Assembly (NCBI RefSeq): GCF_006228125.1
Contig: NZ_VDFY01000197.1
Coordinates: forward strand, 1-41,881
Source of the DNA: Micromonospora orduensis
GTDB lineage: Bacteria; Actinomycetota; Actinomycetes; Mycobacteriales; Micromonosporaceae
Length of the DNA: 41,881 nt
Direction of reading: 5' to 3'
The notes under the pieces were generated by a model. That model saw only the letters and a list, made by a program, of their open reading frames with translations, did no database searches and was not told where the DNA came from. Both the position numbers and the translations under genes were made by a program. Shown piece by piece: positions 1 to 9,200 of the stretch (its first letter is position 1; each line of letters starts with the position of its first letter).

Positions 1-240
1 GGGGACAGCGCCGTAGCCGGGCTGGTGCTGGCCGGGCGGGTAGCCGCCGGGCTGCTGCATCGGTGCCGGGGGCGGGCCGCCAGCCTGCTGACGGCTCCAG
101 TTGGCCTCCGCCTCGAACAGCTTCTCCAGCTCGCCGCGGTCCAGGAAGATGCCCCGGCACTCCCCGCACTGGTCGATGACGACACCGCTGCGCTCGTACT
201 GCCGCATTTCTCCGTGGCACTTGGGACAGGTGAGACTCAT
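1..240 (-). CDS. TFIIB-type zinc-ribbon protein (3' end outside window)
   Basis: The start is ATG at 240 and the reading frame runs off the left edge, so only the first 80 residues are seen. The N-terminus reads MSLTCPKCHGEM, followed by VIDQCGECRGIFLDRGELEKL. The two CxxC pairs and the FLDRGELE tail are the hallmark of the short zf-TFIIB family, predicted zinc-ribbon proteins of unknown cellular role. After residue 50 the chain becomes rich in Pro, Gln and Gly (PPGQHQPGYG type), a common disordered tail in actinobacterial members. A TACCGT box 6 nt before the ATG suggests a leaderless transcript. The fold is well supported; a nucleic-acid-binding function is only assumed from the family. Confidence 0.85.
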   Translation of the reverse strand, partial: MSLTCPKCHGEMRQYERSGVVIDQCGECRGIFLDRGELEKLFEAEANWSRQQAGGPPPAPMQQPGGYPPGQHQPGYGAVP

Positions 241-246
241 CACCCG

Positions 247-252
247 ACGGTA
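247..252 (-). promoter_or_regulatory. -10 box TACCGT of the zinc-ribbon gene
   Basis: TACCGT on the minus strand lies 6 nt before the ATG at 240. That places the transcription start at or next to the A of the start codon, so the message is probably leaderless. Confidence 0.5.
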
Positions 253-262
253 CCTGGTCCAG

Positions 263-895
263 CTATGCGGTTGCTGTGAGCGCCTCGGTGACTTCCTCGT
301 CGGACACCTCGTGGAAGTCCTCGTAGTAGACGCTCACCGCACCGAAGTCGGTGGGGCGTTGGGCGCAGACGACCTGGTCGGCCTCGGCGGCGAGCAGCTC
401 GTACGCCTCCTGGGCGCCGACCGGGACGGCGACCACCACGCGGCGGGCGCCGAGTTGGCGGACGACCTCGACGGCGGCGCGGGCGGTCGCCCCGGTGGCC
501 AGGCCGTCGTCGACGATGACCGCGATCCGCCCCGCGAGGGCCAGCGGGGGCCGCCCGGCGCGGTAGAGGCGTTCCCGGCGCTCCAACTCGGTCTGTTCGC
601 GGTGTCTGACCTCGGCGATGTCGTCGCCGCTGAGTCGGCTGGCCACCGCGTCGTTGAGGACCTGCACGCCGCCCGGACCGAGTGCGCCGAAGGCGACCTC
701 GCGGGCCCACGGCATGCCGAGCTTGCGGACCACGAGTACGTCGAGGGGGGCGCCGAGTCGTTCGGCGACGACGCGGGCGACAGGTACGCCGCCGCGGACG
801 AGGCCGAGGACGACGACGTCGGGTTCGCCGATGAGTGCGGTGAGTCGCTCGGCGAGCACCTGGCCCGCCTCGGCGCGGTCGCGGTACGTGTTCAT
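263..895 (-). CDS. Type I phosphoribosyltransferase family protein
   Basis: This 210-residue protein starts MNTYRDRAEAGQVLAERL. It carries the PRPP-binding signature VIVDDGLATGATARAAV near residue 120 and the early strand-loop VVLGLVRGGVPVA. Its length and layout match the stand-alone phosphoribosyltransferases of actinobacteria whose substrate base is unknown; it is not close to upp, hpt or pyrE motifs. Type I enzymes transfer ribose-5-phosphate from PRPP to a base or do the reverse reaction. The ATG at 895 was chosen because the coding pattern begins there; a longer open frame upstream overlaps the neighbouring gene and is not plausible. The frame ends 22 nt before the zinc-ribbon gene. Substrate cannot be assigned. 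Confidence 0.88.
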   Translation of the reverse strand: MNTYRDRAEAGQVLAERLTALIGEPDVVVLGLVRGGVPVARVVAERLGAPLDVLVVRKLGMPWAREVAFGALGPGGVQVLNDAVASRLSGDDIAEVRHREQTELERRERLYRAGRPPLALAGRIAVIVDDGLATGATARAAVEVVRQLGARRVVVAVPVGAQEAYELLAAEADQVVCAQRPTDFGAVSVYYEDFHEVSDEEVTEALTATA

Positions 896-936
896 GCCTT
901 CAGGTCTACGCCCTGAGGTGGGATCGCGCCGGGCAG

Positions 937-2277
937 TTACGCCGAAGTGGCCCGACCGGACAGCTCGTCGAGCGCGGGGATGTTCGACTCGCCGGTGGGG
1001 CGGTGCAGGGCGGGTGCCCAGGTGAGCAGGGCCAGCGGGTACAGCAGGTAGCCGAACCGGGTCGAGGGCATCAGGGCGATGGCGGCGAGTAGCCCGTACC
1101 CGCAGATCAGCGCGGTGGTGACGGCCGTGCGGGGCGGTCGGCGGGCGAGCCGGACGGCGATGGCCACGCCGGCCGCGACCAGCAGGGCGGCGGCGATGAT
1201 CCGGCCGGCGGGCAGCGCCGAGGCGATCAGGTAGCCGGGGAAGGGGGACTGCGCCGGGCTGGTCACCAGGCCGTGGCCGAGGGGGAAGCGCAGGACGTTC
1301 TCGACAAGTGCGTCGCGGTCGACCAGCAGGGCCGGGACCAGCGCGGCGACGGGCAGTCCGATCGCGCCGGCGGCGACCCGCGCGCCGGCCCGCCGGGTCA
1401 GGCCCCAGACGATCAGGACGAGGGCGACCGGCCAGGCGAACAGCTTGAGCGCGCCGGCCAGGCCGACCGCGATGCCGGCCAGGCCGGGCCGGTCGGCGGC
1501 GGCGAACGCGAGGGCCAGCAGGCAGAGCGCGAGTACGGGGAGGTCGTCGCCGCCGGTGGCGAGGGTGAGGGCGCAGATCGGCAGGACGGTGGCGGCCTGG
1601 ACGGCGCGGAGCAGCGCGGCGTCCCGATGGGGCTGCGGGGCGGCCGGGCCGGCGGTGGTGGCCGGTGCGCGGCGCAGGGCGGCCACGGCGAGGGCGAGCG
1701 CCAGCGCGGTACCCACCGCGAACCAGACCCGGGAGTCGGTCCACCAGCTGTCGGTCAGGGCTCTGGGCAGGCCGAACAGGGCCATGCCCGGCTGGTACGG
1801 GGTGTAGCCGAGCAGTTGTTCGCCGGGCGGGAGGGCGGCGATGGCGTCGGGGCCGAGGTACGGGGTGCCGTGCTCCAGCAGGCGGGCGCCCGCGTGCTCA
1901 ACGACCAGCACCTCCTCCTGGGCCCGGTCGGTGCGTCCGGCGGTGCGTTCGACGCTCTGCCAGATGACCGGCAGCAGCGCGGTGCTCGCCCAGGTGAGGG
2001 CCGTGACGGTCCACCGGGCGGGGAGACCGGCGAGCCGGGAGGTGGGGGTACGCCGGCGTAGCAGGAGTTGGACGACCACCGCCAGCGCCGCGACCAGGTA
2101 ACCGACGGCGGCGACCGCCCCCCAGGCGCGGTGCGGCAGCAGCGTCGACGTGACCGCGGTGATCGCGGCGAAGAGGGCCGAGACGGCGTAGAGGCCGAGG
2201 TCGAGGGCGAGCCCGCCGGCGGCGGTGTCGAATGCCCGCCAGTGCCAGCGGCGGGTGGTCGGGTCGTCGGCGGTCAC
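937..2277 (-). CDS. Polytopic membrane glycosyltransferase (GT-C/GT87-like)
   Basis: This 446-residue membrane protein has about ten hydrophobic segments, for example AAVGYLVAALAVVVQLLL, VGTALALALAVAAL and AALICGYGLLAAIALM-type helices. Between helices lies a soluble loop (HGTPYLGPDAI...GYTPYQPGMALFGLPRAL) like the first extracytoplasmic loop of polyprenyl-phosphate-dependent GT-C mannosyl or arabinosyl transferases. It would act at the cytoplasmic membrane on a lipid-linked sugar. The GTG at 2277 (VTADDPTTRRWHW) was chosen because upstream residues of the open frame look non-coding; no strong Shine-Dalgarno is visible. A 68-nt gap separates it from the GGDEF-EAL gene. Donor and acceptor are unknown, and DxE/DxD catalytic residues could not be fixed with confidence. 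Confidence 0.75.
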   Translation of the reverse strand: MTADDPTTRRWHWRAFDTAAGGLALDLGLYAVSALFAAITAVTSTLLPHRAWGAVAAVGYLVAALAVVVQLLLRRRTPTSRLAGLPARWTVTALTWASTALLPVIWQSVERTAGRTDRAQEEVLVVEHAGARLLEHGTPYLGPDAIAALPPGEQLLGYTPYQPGMALFGLPRALTDSWWTDSRVWFAVGTALALALAVAALRRAPATTAGPAAPQPHRDAALLRAVQAATVLPICALTLATGGDDLPVLALCLLALAFAAADRPGLAGIAVGLAGALKLFAWPVALVLIVWGLTRRAGARVAAGAIGLPVAALVPALLVDRDALVENVLRFPLGHGLVTSPAQSPFPGYLIASALPAGRIIAAALLVAAGVAIAVRLARRPPRTAVTTALICGYGLLAAIALMPSTRFGYLLYPLALLTWAPALHRPTGESNIPALDELSGRATSA

Positions 2278-2345
2278 GGGCGACAGTTTGGCAGACCAGG
2301 CAGCGCCCGCACTGGACGGCGTCACTCCCGCAGACCGTCGCCCGG

Positions 2346-4868
2346 TCAGGCGGGGAGGTGCGGGAGTCGGTTGCGGCCGGCCTGGCGGCGGTTCTGGTTC
2401 AGCCGGATCACCGCCCCGGCGTCGTGCAGCGGAGCGGCCAGAGCACCCGGTCGGCCGCCCGAGCCGCGTTGCAGGGCCGCCAGGAGGGTGCCGGCCGGCA
2501 TCGGTCGCGCGAACAGGTGCCCCTGGCCGGCCACGCAGCCCAACTCCCAGAGGGCGCGGCGCTGCGGCTCGCTCTCCACCCCCTCGGCGACCACGTCCAG
2601 GTCGAGGCTGCGGCCCAGGTCGAGGGTGGAACGGATGACGGCGGCGGCCTCGGCCGAACTCTCCATCGTCGTGACGAAGCTGCGGTCGATCTTGAGTTCG
2701 TGCACGGGGATCCGGGAGAGCAGGGAGAGGGAGGAGTAACCGGTGCCGAAGTCGTCCAACGCCAGCCGTACGCCCTCCTCGCGGAGCCGGCTCAGCACCT
2801 GGTCGACCACGTCGAGCTGGCTGAGCGTCAGCGTCTCGGTCAACTCCAGCACCAGTCGGTCCGGTGGAAGGTCGTGGGCGCGCAGGCGGGCCAGCACCGA
2901 ACCTGGGAAACGCGCGTCGAGGAGGCTGCGCGGCGACACGTTTACCGCGACCGGTACGTCGAAGCCGGCGTCGCGCCAACTGCCCGCCGCGGTCAGCGCC
3001 TGGTCGAGGATCGCCTCGGCGAACGCCGGCAGCAGCCCGGAGCGCTCCACCGCCTCCAGGAAACGCAGCGGGTCGATCATGCCGTGGATGGGGTGGTGCC
3101 AGCGGGCCAGGGCCTCGGCGCTTGTCACCTCGCCGGTGCCCAGGTCGACGATCGGCTGGAAGTTGACGACGAACTCGTGGTCCTCGACCGCCCGCGGCAG
3201 GTCACCGCCGAGGGTGAGGCGGCCCAGGTCGGCGGTGTCCCGCGCCGGGGCGTACGTGGAGATCCGCAGCCCGGCGCGCTTCGCCTGGTACATCGCGACG
3301 TCGGCGCGGCGCAGCAGTTCGGGCATGCCGCCGCTGGTCGGGGCGACGGAGATTCCGCCGCTGGCCTCGACGCTGATCCGCATGCCGTCCAGCTCGAACG
3401 GCTCGTGCAGCGCGGCGAGCAGCGTCTCCGCGCGGTGCGCGGCCACCGCCGGGGCCGGCAGCCCACGCAGGAGTACGGCGAACTCGTCGCCGCCGAGGCG
3501 CGCCACGAGATCACTGGACTGGGCGGCCCTGCTCAACCGGTCGGCGACCTGCACCAGCACCTGGTCACCGGCGGCGTGCCCGAGGGTGTCGTTGACCTCC
3601 TTGAAGTGGTTCAGGTCGATCAACACCAGCGCGGTGACGCCGTCGGCGTGCCGCGCGCTCAACTGCTCGGTGCCCTGGTCGAGCAGGTGCCGCCGGTTCG
3701 CCAGGTCGGTGAGCGCGTCATGCGTGGCGGCGTACGCGTGCTCGTCGGCAACCCGGGCCAGTTCGGCGTACGCCTGGGCGTTGCGGACGGCGGTGCAGAG
3801 CGCGGAGGCGAAGGTGCGCAGCGTGTACTGCTCCCGTTCGGAGAGCTGTACCGGCCCACGGAAACGCAGTCGCAGCACGCCGACGTCGACGGAGCGGTCG
3901 TGGCCCTCCAGAGGTGCCGGGATGACTGTGGCGTTCACCTCGGTGGGTGTGCCGGTCGGGCCGTCGAAGGAGATGCCGCCCGTGCCACCGCGTACGGTGC
4001 GGCCGCCGTCGCGCAGCTCGATCTCGACCTCGTCGGCGGAGAACAACTCGGCGGCCTGGGTGACGGCGGTGGTGAGGACCTCGTCCAGGTCGACCACGTT
4101 GAGCGCGTCGGTGGTGCGGGCGAGTCGTTGCCACGCCTGCTGTTCGGTGCGGCCCCGGATGCGCGCGGAGTAGGCCAGGTGCAGGCTCAGGACGAGGGGC
4201 GGGACGGCGAGCAGCAGGCGGGGGTCCGCCCAGAGGATGAACAGCGTGCAGAGGGCCACGACGAAACGCACACCGAAGCCGGCGAGCCGGAGGTCAAGGT
4301 TGTTCGAGAATTGACGTGAGATCCGGTTGCCGGTCGCGAGTGCGATCACCGGGATTGCCAGCAGGTCGTCCAGCAGAGCTGCCACCAGGTAGATCACTGC
4401 CAGCAAGGCGACGAGTTCCACCGGCCCCACCGGTGGCCAGTGCCAGTGGACCGCCAGCGCGGTGGCTCCAGCTCCGGCGGCAACTAGGATGTTCTTGCTG
4501 ACGCCGAAGGCGGTCTTGATCGGAGGAAGCTTCATGATCGTCGAGGCGACGGCGACGCCGGCTCCGGTCGCCAGCAGCACCCACGATGGCGGGGCCACTG
4601 CGAGCCCGAGCACGATCGCCGCCTCGATCCAGGTGATGGCATGCGTGGTCGAGCGGATGCGGATCGGCGACTTGACGATCGTCCCGACCGCCGTCATGAA
4701 CGTCAGCGCAAGGAGGGTCGCCCCGTCGCCCATCGAGTCGGGTGGATGGGCCAGGGCGTCGGTGAGGGCAACGAAGGTCGGCCCACCGGCCAGCAGTACA
4801 ACGAGGCCGACGAGCAGTAGAAGTCGCCGATCTGTCCTCGACGTGGTCTCGGATGCAACCCGACTCAT
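2346..4868 (-). CDS. Membrane GGDEF-EAL protein (cyclic-di-GMP turnover)
   Basis: This 840-residue protein has eight or so N-terminal membrane segments (residues 15-235), a GAF-like soluble region (about 250-370), a GGDEF domain (about 380-540) and an EAL domain (about 550-800). Residues 457-463 (RLGGDEF) are an intact diguanylate cyclase signature. The EAL domain keeps the expected active-site motifs: SAEALARW (583-590), AVNVS with Asn643, LELTE, DDFGTGYSS (705-713), LKIDRSF and AEGVES. Both synthesis and hydrolysis of c-di-GMP are therefore possible. The inhibitory I-site, normally RxxD five residues before GGDEF, reads QSSD (450-453), so product inhibition is probably lost. The ATG at 4868 follows AGGAG, but that site sits in a 14-bp inverted repeat. 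It appears monocistronic. Which activity dominates in the cell cannot be read from sequence. Confidence 0.95.
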   Translation of the reverse strand: MSRVASETTSRTDRRLLLLVGLVVLLAGGPTFVALTDALAHPPDSMGDGATLLALTFMTAVGTIVKSPIRIRSTTHAITWIEAAIVLGLAVAPPSWVLLATGAGVAVASTIMKLPPIKTAFGVSKNILVAAGAGATALAVHWHWPPVGPVELVALLAVIYLVAALLDDLLAIPVIALATGNRISRQFSNNLDLRLAGFGVRFVVALCTLFILWADPRLLLAVPPLVLSLHLAYSARIRGRTEQQAWQRLARTTDALNVVDLDEVLTTAVTQAAELFSADEVEIELRDGGRTVRGGTGGISFDGPTGTPTEVNATVIPAPLEGHDRSVDVGVLRLRFRGPVQLSEREQYTLRTFASALCTAVRNAQAYAELARVADEHAYAATHDALTDLANRRHLLDQGTEQLSARHADGVTALVLIDLNHFKEVNDTLGHAAGDQVLVQVADRLSRAAQSSDLVARLGGDEFAVLLRGLPAPAVAAHRAETLLAALHEPFELDGMRISVEASGGISVAPTSGGMPELLRRADVAMYQAKRAGLRISTYAPARDTADLGRLTLGGDLPRAVEDHEFVVNFQPIVDLGTGEVTSAEALARWHHPIHGMIDPLRFLEAVERSGLLPAFAEAILDQALTAAGSWRDAGFDVPVAVNVSPRSLLDARFPGSVLARLRAHDLPPDRLVLELTETLTLSQLDVVDQVLSRLREEGVRLALDDFGTGYSSLSLLSRIPVHELKIDRSFVTTMESSAEAAAVIRSTLDLGRSLDLDVVAEGVESEPQRRALWELGCVAGQGHLFARPMPAGTLLAALQRGSGGRPGALAAPLHDAGAVIRLNQNRRQAGRNRLPHLPA

Positions 4869-4869
4869 G

Positions 4870-4914
4870 AAGCTCCTGTCGTCGCCGACAGTTACATGCT
4901 GACGACAGGAGCTT
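4870..4914 (-). promoter_or_regulatory. Inverted repeat that encloses the RBS of the GGDEF-EAL gene
   Basis: AAGCTCCTGTCGTC (4870-4883) is the exact reverse complement of GACGACAGGAGCTT (4901-4914). On the transcript the downstream arm holds the AGGAG ribosome binding site and ends 1 nt before the ATG. A third copy of the core (CGACAG, 4886-4891 on the plus strand) lies in the loop. It can instead form a short hairpin, CTGTCG-GCGA-CGACAG, closed by a GNRA tetraloop. The two hairpins share the same arm, so they exclude each other. If the transcript starts upstream of 4914, translation could be gated. A DNA operator palindrome is the alternative reading. Confidence 0.6.
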
Positions 4915-5451
4915 ACCGCTGTGTCTCACTTGGATGTCAGTGCCAGTCGCTGCCGCGCATTGCACGCCCCCTCCACTCTCGTCCCCCGAATCGGGCTTGA
5001 CGTATCCCGGTCGGTCTTGGTGACGAGAGCTTAAGGCGAAATCGATGTGCTTAGCAGTAATAAATGTCGGTATGCGCAACATTAGCCAAGCTAGAGGGTT
5101 TTGTGACGTTGTGTCCATGCCATCTAAGCGGAGCGGGGTCGAACTGTTCGATGATGCAAGCCCCATGTTGCCAACCGACATGGGAACGTGAACGCTGACT
5201 TGCGCAGCGGTTCCTCCTCAGTGTGTCGAGCGGGGCCGTCGACCTCATCCAGTGTTCGGGTTCGGGGCGGACCCCGGTTGGATGAATCTGCGCAGCGCTC
5301 GATTACCGTCCGTCCGATCGTCGTCGCGAACAGGCGCGCCCGCATTCCATGACAACGCTAATCCTCTCAGAGTGATCATGCGAACACCGGCTGATTCTGG
5401 ACTCCGAGGTCTGCAGGAGATCGGCGGCCTCGAGTGCGACTTGCTGATGGG
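4915..5451. other. Non-coding stretch, no gene recognised
   Basis: No frame in this stretch has actinobacterial codon bias, and the GC content is visibly lower than in the flanking genes. A short hairpin is present: CCCATGTTG (5162-5170) pairs with CGACATGGG (5177-5184 region) with one G-T wobble. The upstream promoter of the GGDEF-EAL gene must lie here or inside the inverted repeat, but no convincing -35/-10 pair was found. The rest may be decayed sequence that belongs to the SARP pseudogene. Confidence 0.5.
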
Positions 5452-6121
5452 TTGTTGCATCCCGGAACAGCAAGCCGTGCCCAACGCGCAAAGCTACGCG
5501 GCCAATCTCCGACATATGTTCGAATCAGTCGGTGTCGGCGAGACCCGCCGACTCAGCACGCCGATTTAGAGTTGGTACCGGGAAGCGGGATCTGGTGACC
5601 GTGCCGCATCGGAGTTGGCCGCTGAGTGACTTCCCCGCATGGGGCACCCTGCGTTGGCGATCCCGCTGCTCAGGCAGCTTCTCGCCCTTCAACCGCTCCG
5701 CGGGCCCGCCCTACGTGGGCAACTCGGCTCAACCTGGCGCGGAGTTGGAACCTGTGCATCGGAGCATTGCGGGCCCGCTGGCCGGCGGTCGCCCCGCGGC
5801 CCGGGTTGGTACGCGCCCTGGTGAGACGGCATCAGAGCCGCAGACCGCCGAGCGAGCAGACCGCCCTGTCCTGTCGCGCAGCGGCTGCCCCGCACGACCG
5901 GGCAACACGTTGGACGCGAAGGACTCGTGGTCAGGATGCTGCCGGACACCGCACGATTCGAGGGGACGTCTCTCCGTGGTCATGGGCACGGGCACGAGCT
6001 GGTGTCGCCGACGGCCGCACCAGCCGCGCTGCTGCGGCAGCTCGGGGTAACCGGCACCCGGATGCCCGCGCACATTGAAGACCCGGCGTCCCTCCGGCGC
6101 CGCGAGCTTGCTCGACGCCGC
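5452..6121 (+). pseudogene. Decayed SARP/NB-ARC regulator
   Basis: Four short translated stretches match, in order, the intact regulator that follows. At 5452-5521, CCIPEQQAVPNAQSYAANLR matches CDNPPRSALPNIRTYAASLR of the winged-helix domain. At 5645-5710, ALAIPLLRQLLALQPLRGPA matches QRGVPLLRRLIAENPLRESA of the BTAD domain. At 5721-5774, SAQPGAELEPVH matches GVEPGAEIHALY in another frame. At 5948-6121, LLRQLGVTGTRMPAH and LRRRELARRR match LLRQLGVPGGRIPAE and LWRRELVARR of the NB-ARC domain. Stop codons, one frame change and two net losses of about 180 nt each separate the pieces. No Walker A motif, ARC half or TPR part was found. It is clearly not functional. It is a paralogue relic rather than a recent copy, because identity is only about half within the pieces. 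Confidence 0.75.
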
Positions 6122-6289
6122 TGTTGCAGGATGTCGCCGAGTGATCGATGGCCTGGGCCGTAACCATCAGTGTGGGTACTGGATCGTCGCACCTCGCTTG
6201 CGTTGGAGCGGTTGACGGTCCACTCGCAGAACCTGTTGGTGGTTATGGTGGGCCGGATGAGATCGCCCTCAAGGCTGGGGAGCCGAGGG

Positions 6290-9200
6290 ATGGTGGAGAT
6301 TCAGGTACTAGGTGGCCTTTCGCTGCTCGTCTCCGGAGAGCGTCAGGGATTGGGGACCCCGAAGCAGCGCATGGTGCTGGCCATGTTCGCGCTTCATCCA
6401 GGTCGGCTTGTCACCCTCGACGAGCTGATCGATGAGTTGTGGTGTGACAACCCCCCGCGGTCCGCATTGCCCAATATTCGCACCTACGCCGCCAGCCTGC
6501 GCCGTACGTTGGACGCCACTGACGGGGGCCGTGGTGTACTCGTACGACAGGCGGGCGGCTATCGATTGGAGCTGCCGGCCGAGAAGATCGACTCTTTCCG
6601 TTTCGTGGCAGATCATCAGCATTCTCGAACGCTCGTTGCCGCAGGCGAAATGGACCGAGCTGAAGTGCTTCTGGAACGAGCGATGTCGGAGTGGCGGGGG
6701 GCACCGCTCGCAGGGATGACGCTCGGCCCCGTGCTGGCGACTCAGCGTCTGGCGATAGAAGAGGAGCGGGCTCTTGCGGTTGAACTCCTCGTCGATCTTC
6801 AGTTACAGAGCGGCCGCGCACAGCGGGGGGTGCCATTACTGCGGCGGCTGATCGCCGAGAATCCGTTGCGTGAATCGGCTCGATTACTGCTGATGCGAGC
6901 TCTCCAGCAGAACGGCGACACAGCCGGACTGGTCGACGCGTATCACGAGATACGCCGCCTGTTGCATGATCAGCTCGGAGTTGAGCCTGGGGCGGAGATC
7001 CACGCGCTGTACGAGGCCGAATTGGGTCGGGTACGAAGGCCAACCGGAACCGGCGTGCCAAGCCACGATGACGCCCGTTCGCCGTTCGAGCCCGGCGCGG
7101 GGTCGTGGGTTGAGGGGACCACTGCCGATTGGCTTCCCAGAACCGTCGTCGAGTTCGTCGGGCGGGAGGAATGCGTCAGTCGCCTGCTCGGACGAGTCAG
7201 ACGAGTGGAGGACCGCGCGTCGGCGGTACTTGTGGTTGATGGGATGGCGGGCAGTGGAAAAACGACACTCGTTCTCCACGTGGCACGCAAGCTCGCTCCG
7301 AAGTACCGCGACGCGCAACTCTTCATCGACCTGCGAGGGCAGGGGGACGAAGAACCCATCGAGCCGTTCACGGCGCTCTTCACCCTGCTCCGCCAGTTGG
7401 GTGTTCCCGGTGGCCGCATCCCGGCCGAGCTAGATCATCGCGTCGAGTTGTGGCGTCGGGAACTGGTAGCCAGAAGAGCCGTCGTCGTCCTCGACAACGC
7501 CGCCGACAGCACCCAGATCCTCCCCCTGTTGCCAACCGCGCCGGGCGCTGTCCTCCTCGTGACCTCCCGTCGGCGATTGACTGACCTGGACGTTGGCCCG
7601 CCTGAGTCGCTGCCCCTGATGACTCTCGCGGAAGGGCTGGCGCTGTTGTCGCAGAGTGGTGGCGTCGAGAGGATCGCGTCGGAGCCGGAGGCGGCCGCTG
7701 AGGTCGTCCGTCGGTGCGGGTACCTCCCACTGGCGATTCGGCTCGCCGGTTCCCGCCTCGCGCATCGCCCGACACGAAGGGTCACGGAACTAGCCACGTT
7801 GCTGGCCGCCGAGCCACCGTCGGTCAACCAGCTGCACGTAGGCGACCGGACCCTCGCGCGGGCCTTCGCCGCGTCGTACGACCCGATCCCGGAGCCTGCC
7901 AAGCGTGCCTTTCGTCTGTTGAGCATCCACGCCGGTCAGTACAGCGCCGAGATGGTCGCAGCTCTGCTCGATCTACCTCGCACCAGTGCCGTCAGACTGC
8001 TCGATGATCTGGTCGATCGGCACCTGGTCGAGGAGACCGAAGGAGGTCGGTACCGGCTACACAACCTCTTACGTCAGTACTCCCGCTCGCAGCTTCTGGC
8101 GGCCGACGGCTCCGAAGCCACCAGGATGGCTGTGCGGCGGTTCCTGGACTTCGCGCTCCATGCCTCCCTGGAGGCTGCCATGGAATTACATCGGGCAGTC
8201 GATGTCCGTGGAGAGGTCGACCCGGGCCTGCCTTCGCGTCCCGATCTGACCGGTCCCGACGCCATCGGTGGGGTCGAATGGCTCGAGCGGGAGCGCGTGA
8301 ACCTGGCGATGCTGGTGGGTCTCGGGGCCACGCACGGGCTCCACCACCACGTATGGAAGCTGTCCCGGGTTCTCTGGCGCTTCTTTTACGTGCGCGGCTA
8401 CTTCGACGACATCCTGTACACCCATGGGCTGGGGCTTGCCTCGGCGAAGATCCTCCGTCACCAACGGGCGATCGGTGCGATGCACAACTACCTCGCCTCG
8501 GCCTTGGTGAAGACCGGCTCCCACCGGTTGGCATCCACCCATCTCCACGCGGCGATCGCACTGTTTCAGGAAACGGACGATTGGCGGCAGTTGGCCAAGC
8601 TTCGCTCGAATCTGAGCGTCGTCAACTGGCTGAGCGGCAATCTCGAGGAGGCTGTGGCTCTGGGGCGGCAGAGCCTGGCCGAGCGCCGACTCTACGACAA
8701 CCGCGTACCACTGGCGCTGCCGAATCTGGGTCTCGCGTTGGCCTCGCTGGGTCGCTGGGACGAGGCCATGAAGGTTCACCGGCAACACCTCTTCCAGGCT
8801 CGGCTGAAGCAGGACTACTACCACCTGGCGAACGCCCTGAGCCATCTCGCGGCGGTACGCGTCCGGATCGGACAGTTCAGGCGAGCTGTGATCCTGTTGG
8901 GTTCCTCGCTGGCGCTGTTTCGTCGTACCGGGCACCGGTACGGCGAGGCTGAGGCGCGGAACACCCTTGGTGTGGCCTATCGAGGATTGGAGCAACTGGA
9001 TCTGGCCAGACGGCAGCACGAGACTGCTTTCGAGTTGGCCAACGACTCGGGCGAGCGGCATGCGCAGTGCGCCGCACTCAACGATCTGGGCATGACGCTG
9101 CTGGCGATGGGGGATCTGGCCGCAGGATCGGATGTTCTCCGTCAAGGGCTTCAGCTCGCGGGGCGAATCTCCAACCCGTACGAGCAGGGCCGTGCGCTTG

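Noticed and set aside
263..1744. One long frame that would join the phosphoribosyltransferase to upstream sequence
   Set aside because: The added 280 residues lie over the membrane glycosyltransferase gene in another frame and are Arg/Pro-rich noise. The family N-terminus begins at 895.
2232..4319. 695-codon open frame on the plus strand, antisense to the GGDEF-EAL gene
   Set aside because: Low-complexity translation with no family pattern; the opposite strand has complete GGDEF and EAL motifs.
5532..6050. 172-codon open frame on the plus strand as a gene
   Set aside because: Codon use is unlike the neighbours. Only a short part matches the SARP BTAD domain, so it is pseudogene sequence.
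4915..6289. Genomic island or insertion sequence at the low-coding stretch
   Set aside because: No transposase, integrase, target duplication, terminal repeat or tRNA was found. Decay of a regulator gene explains most of it.
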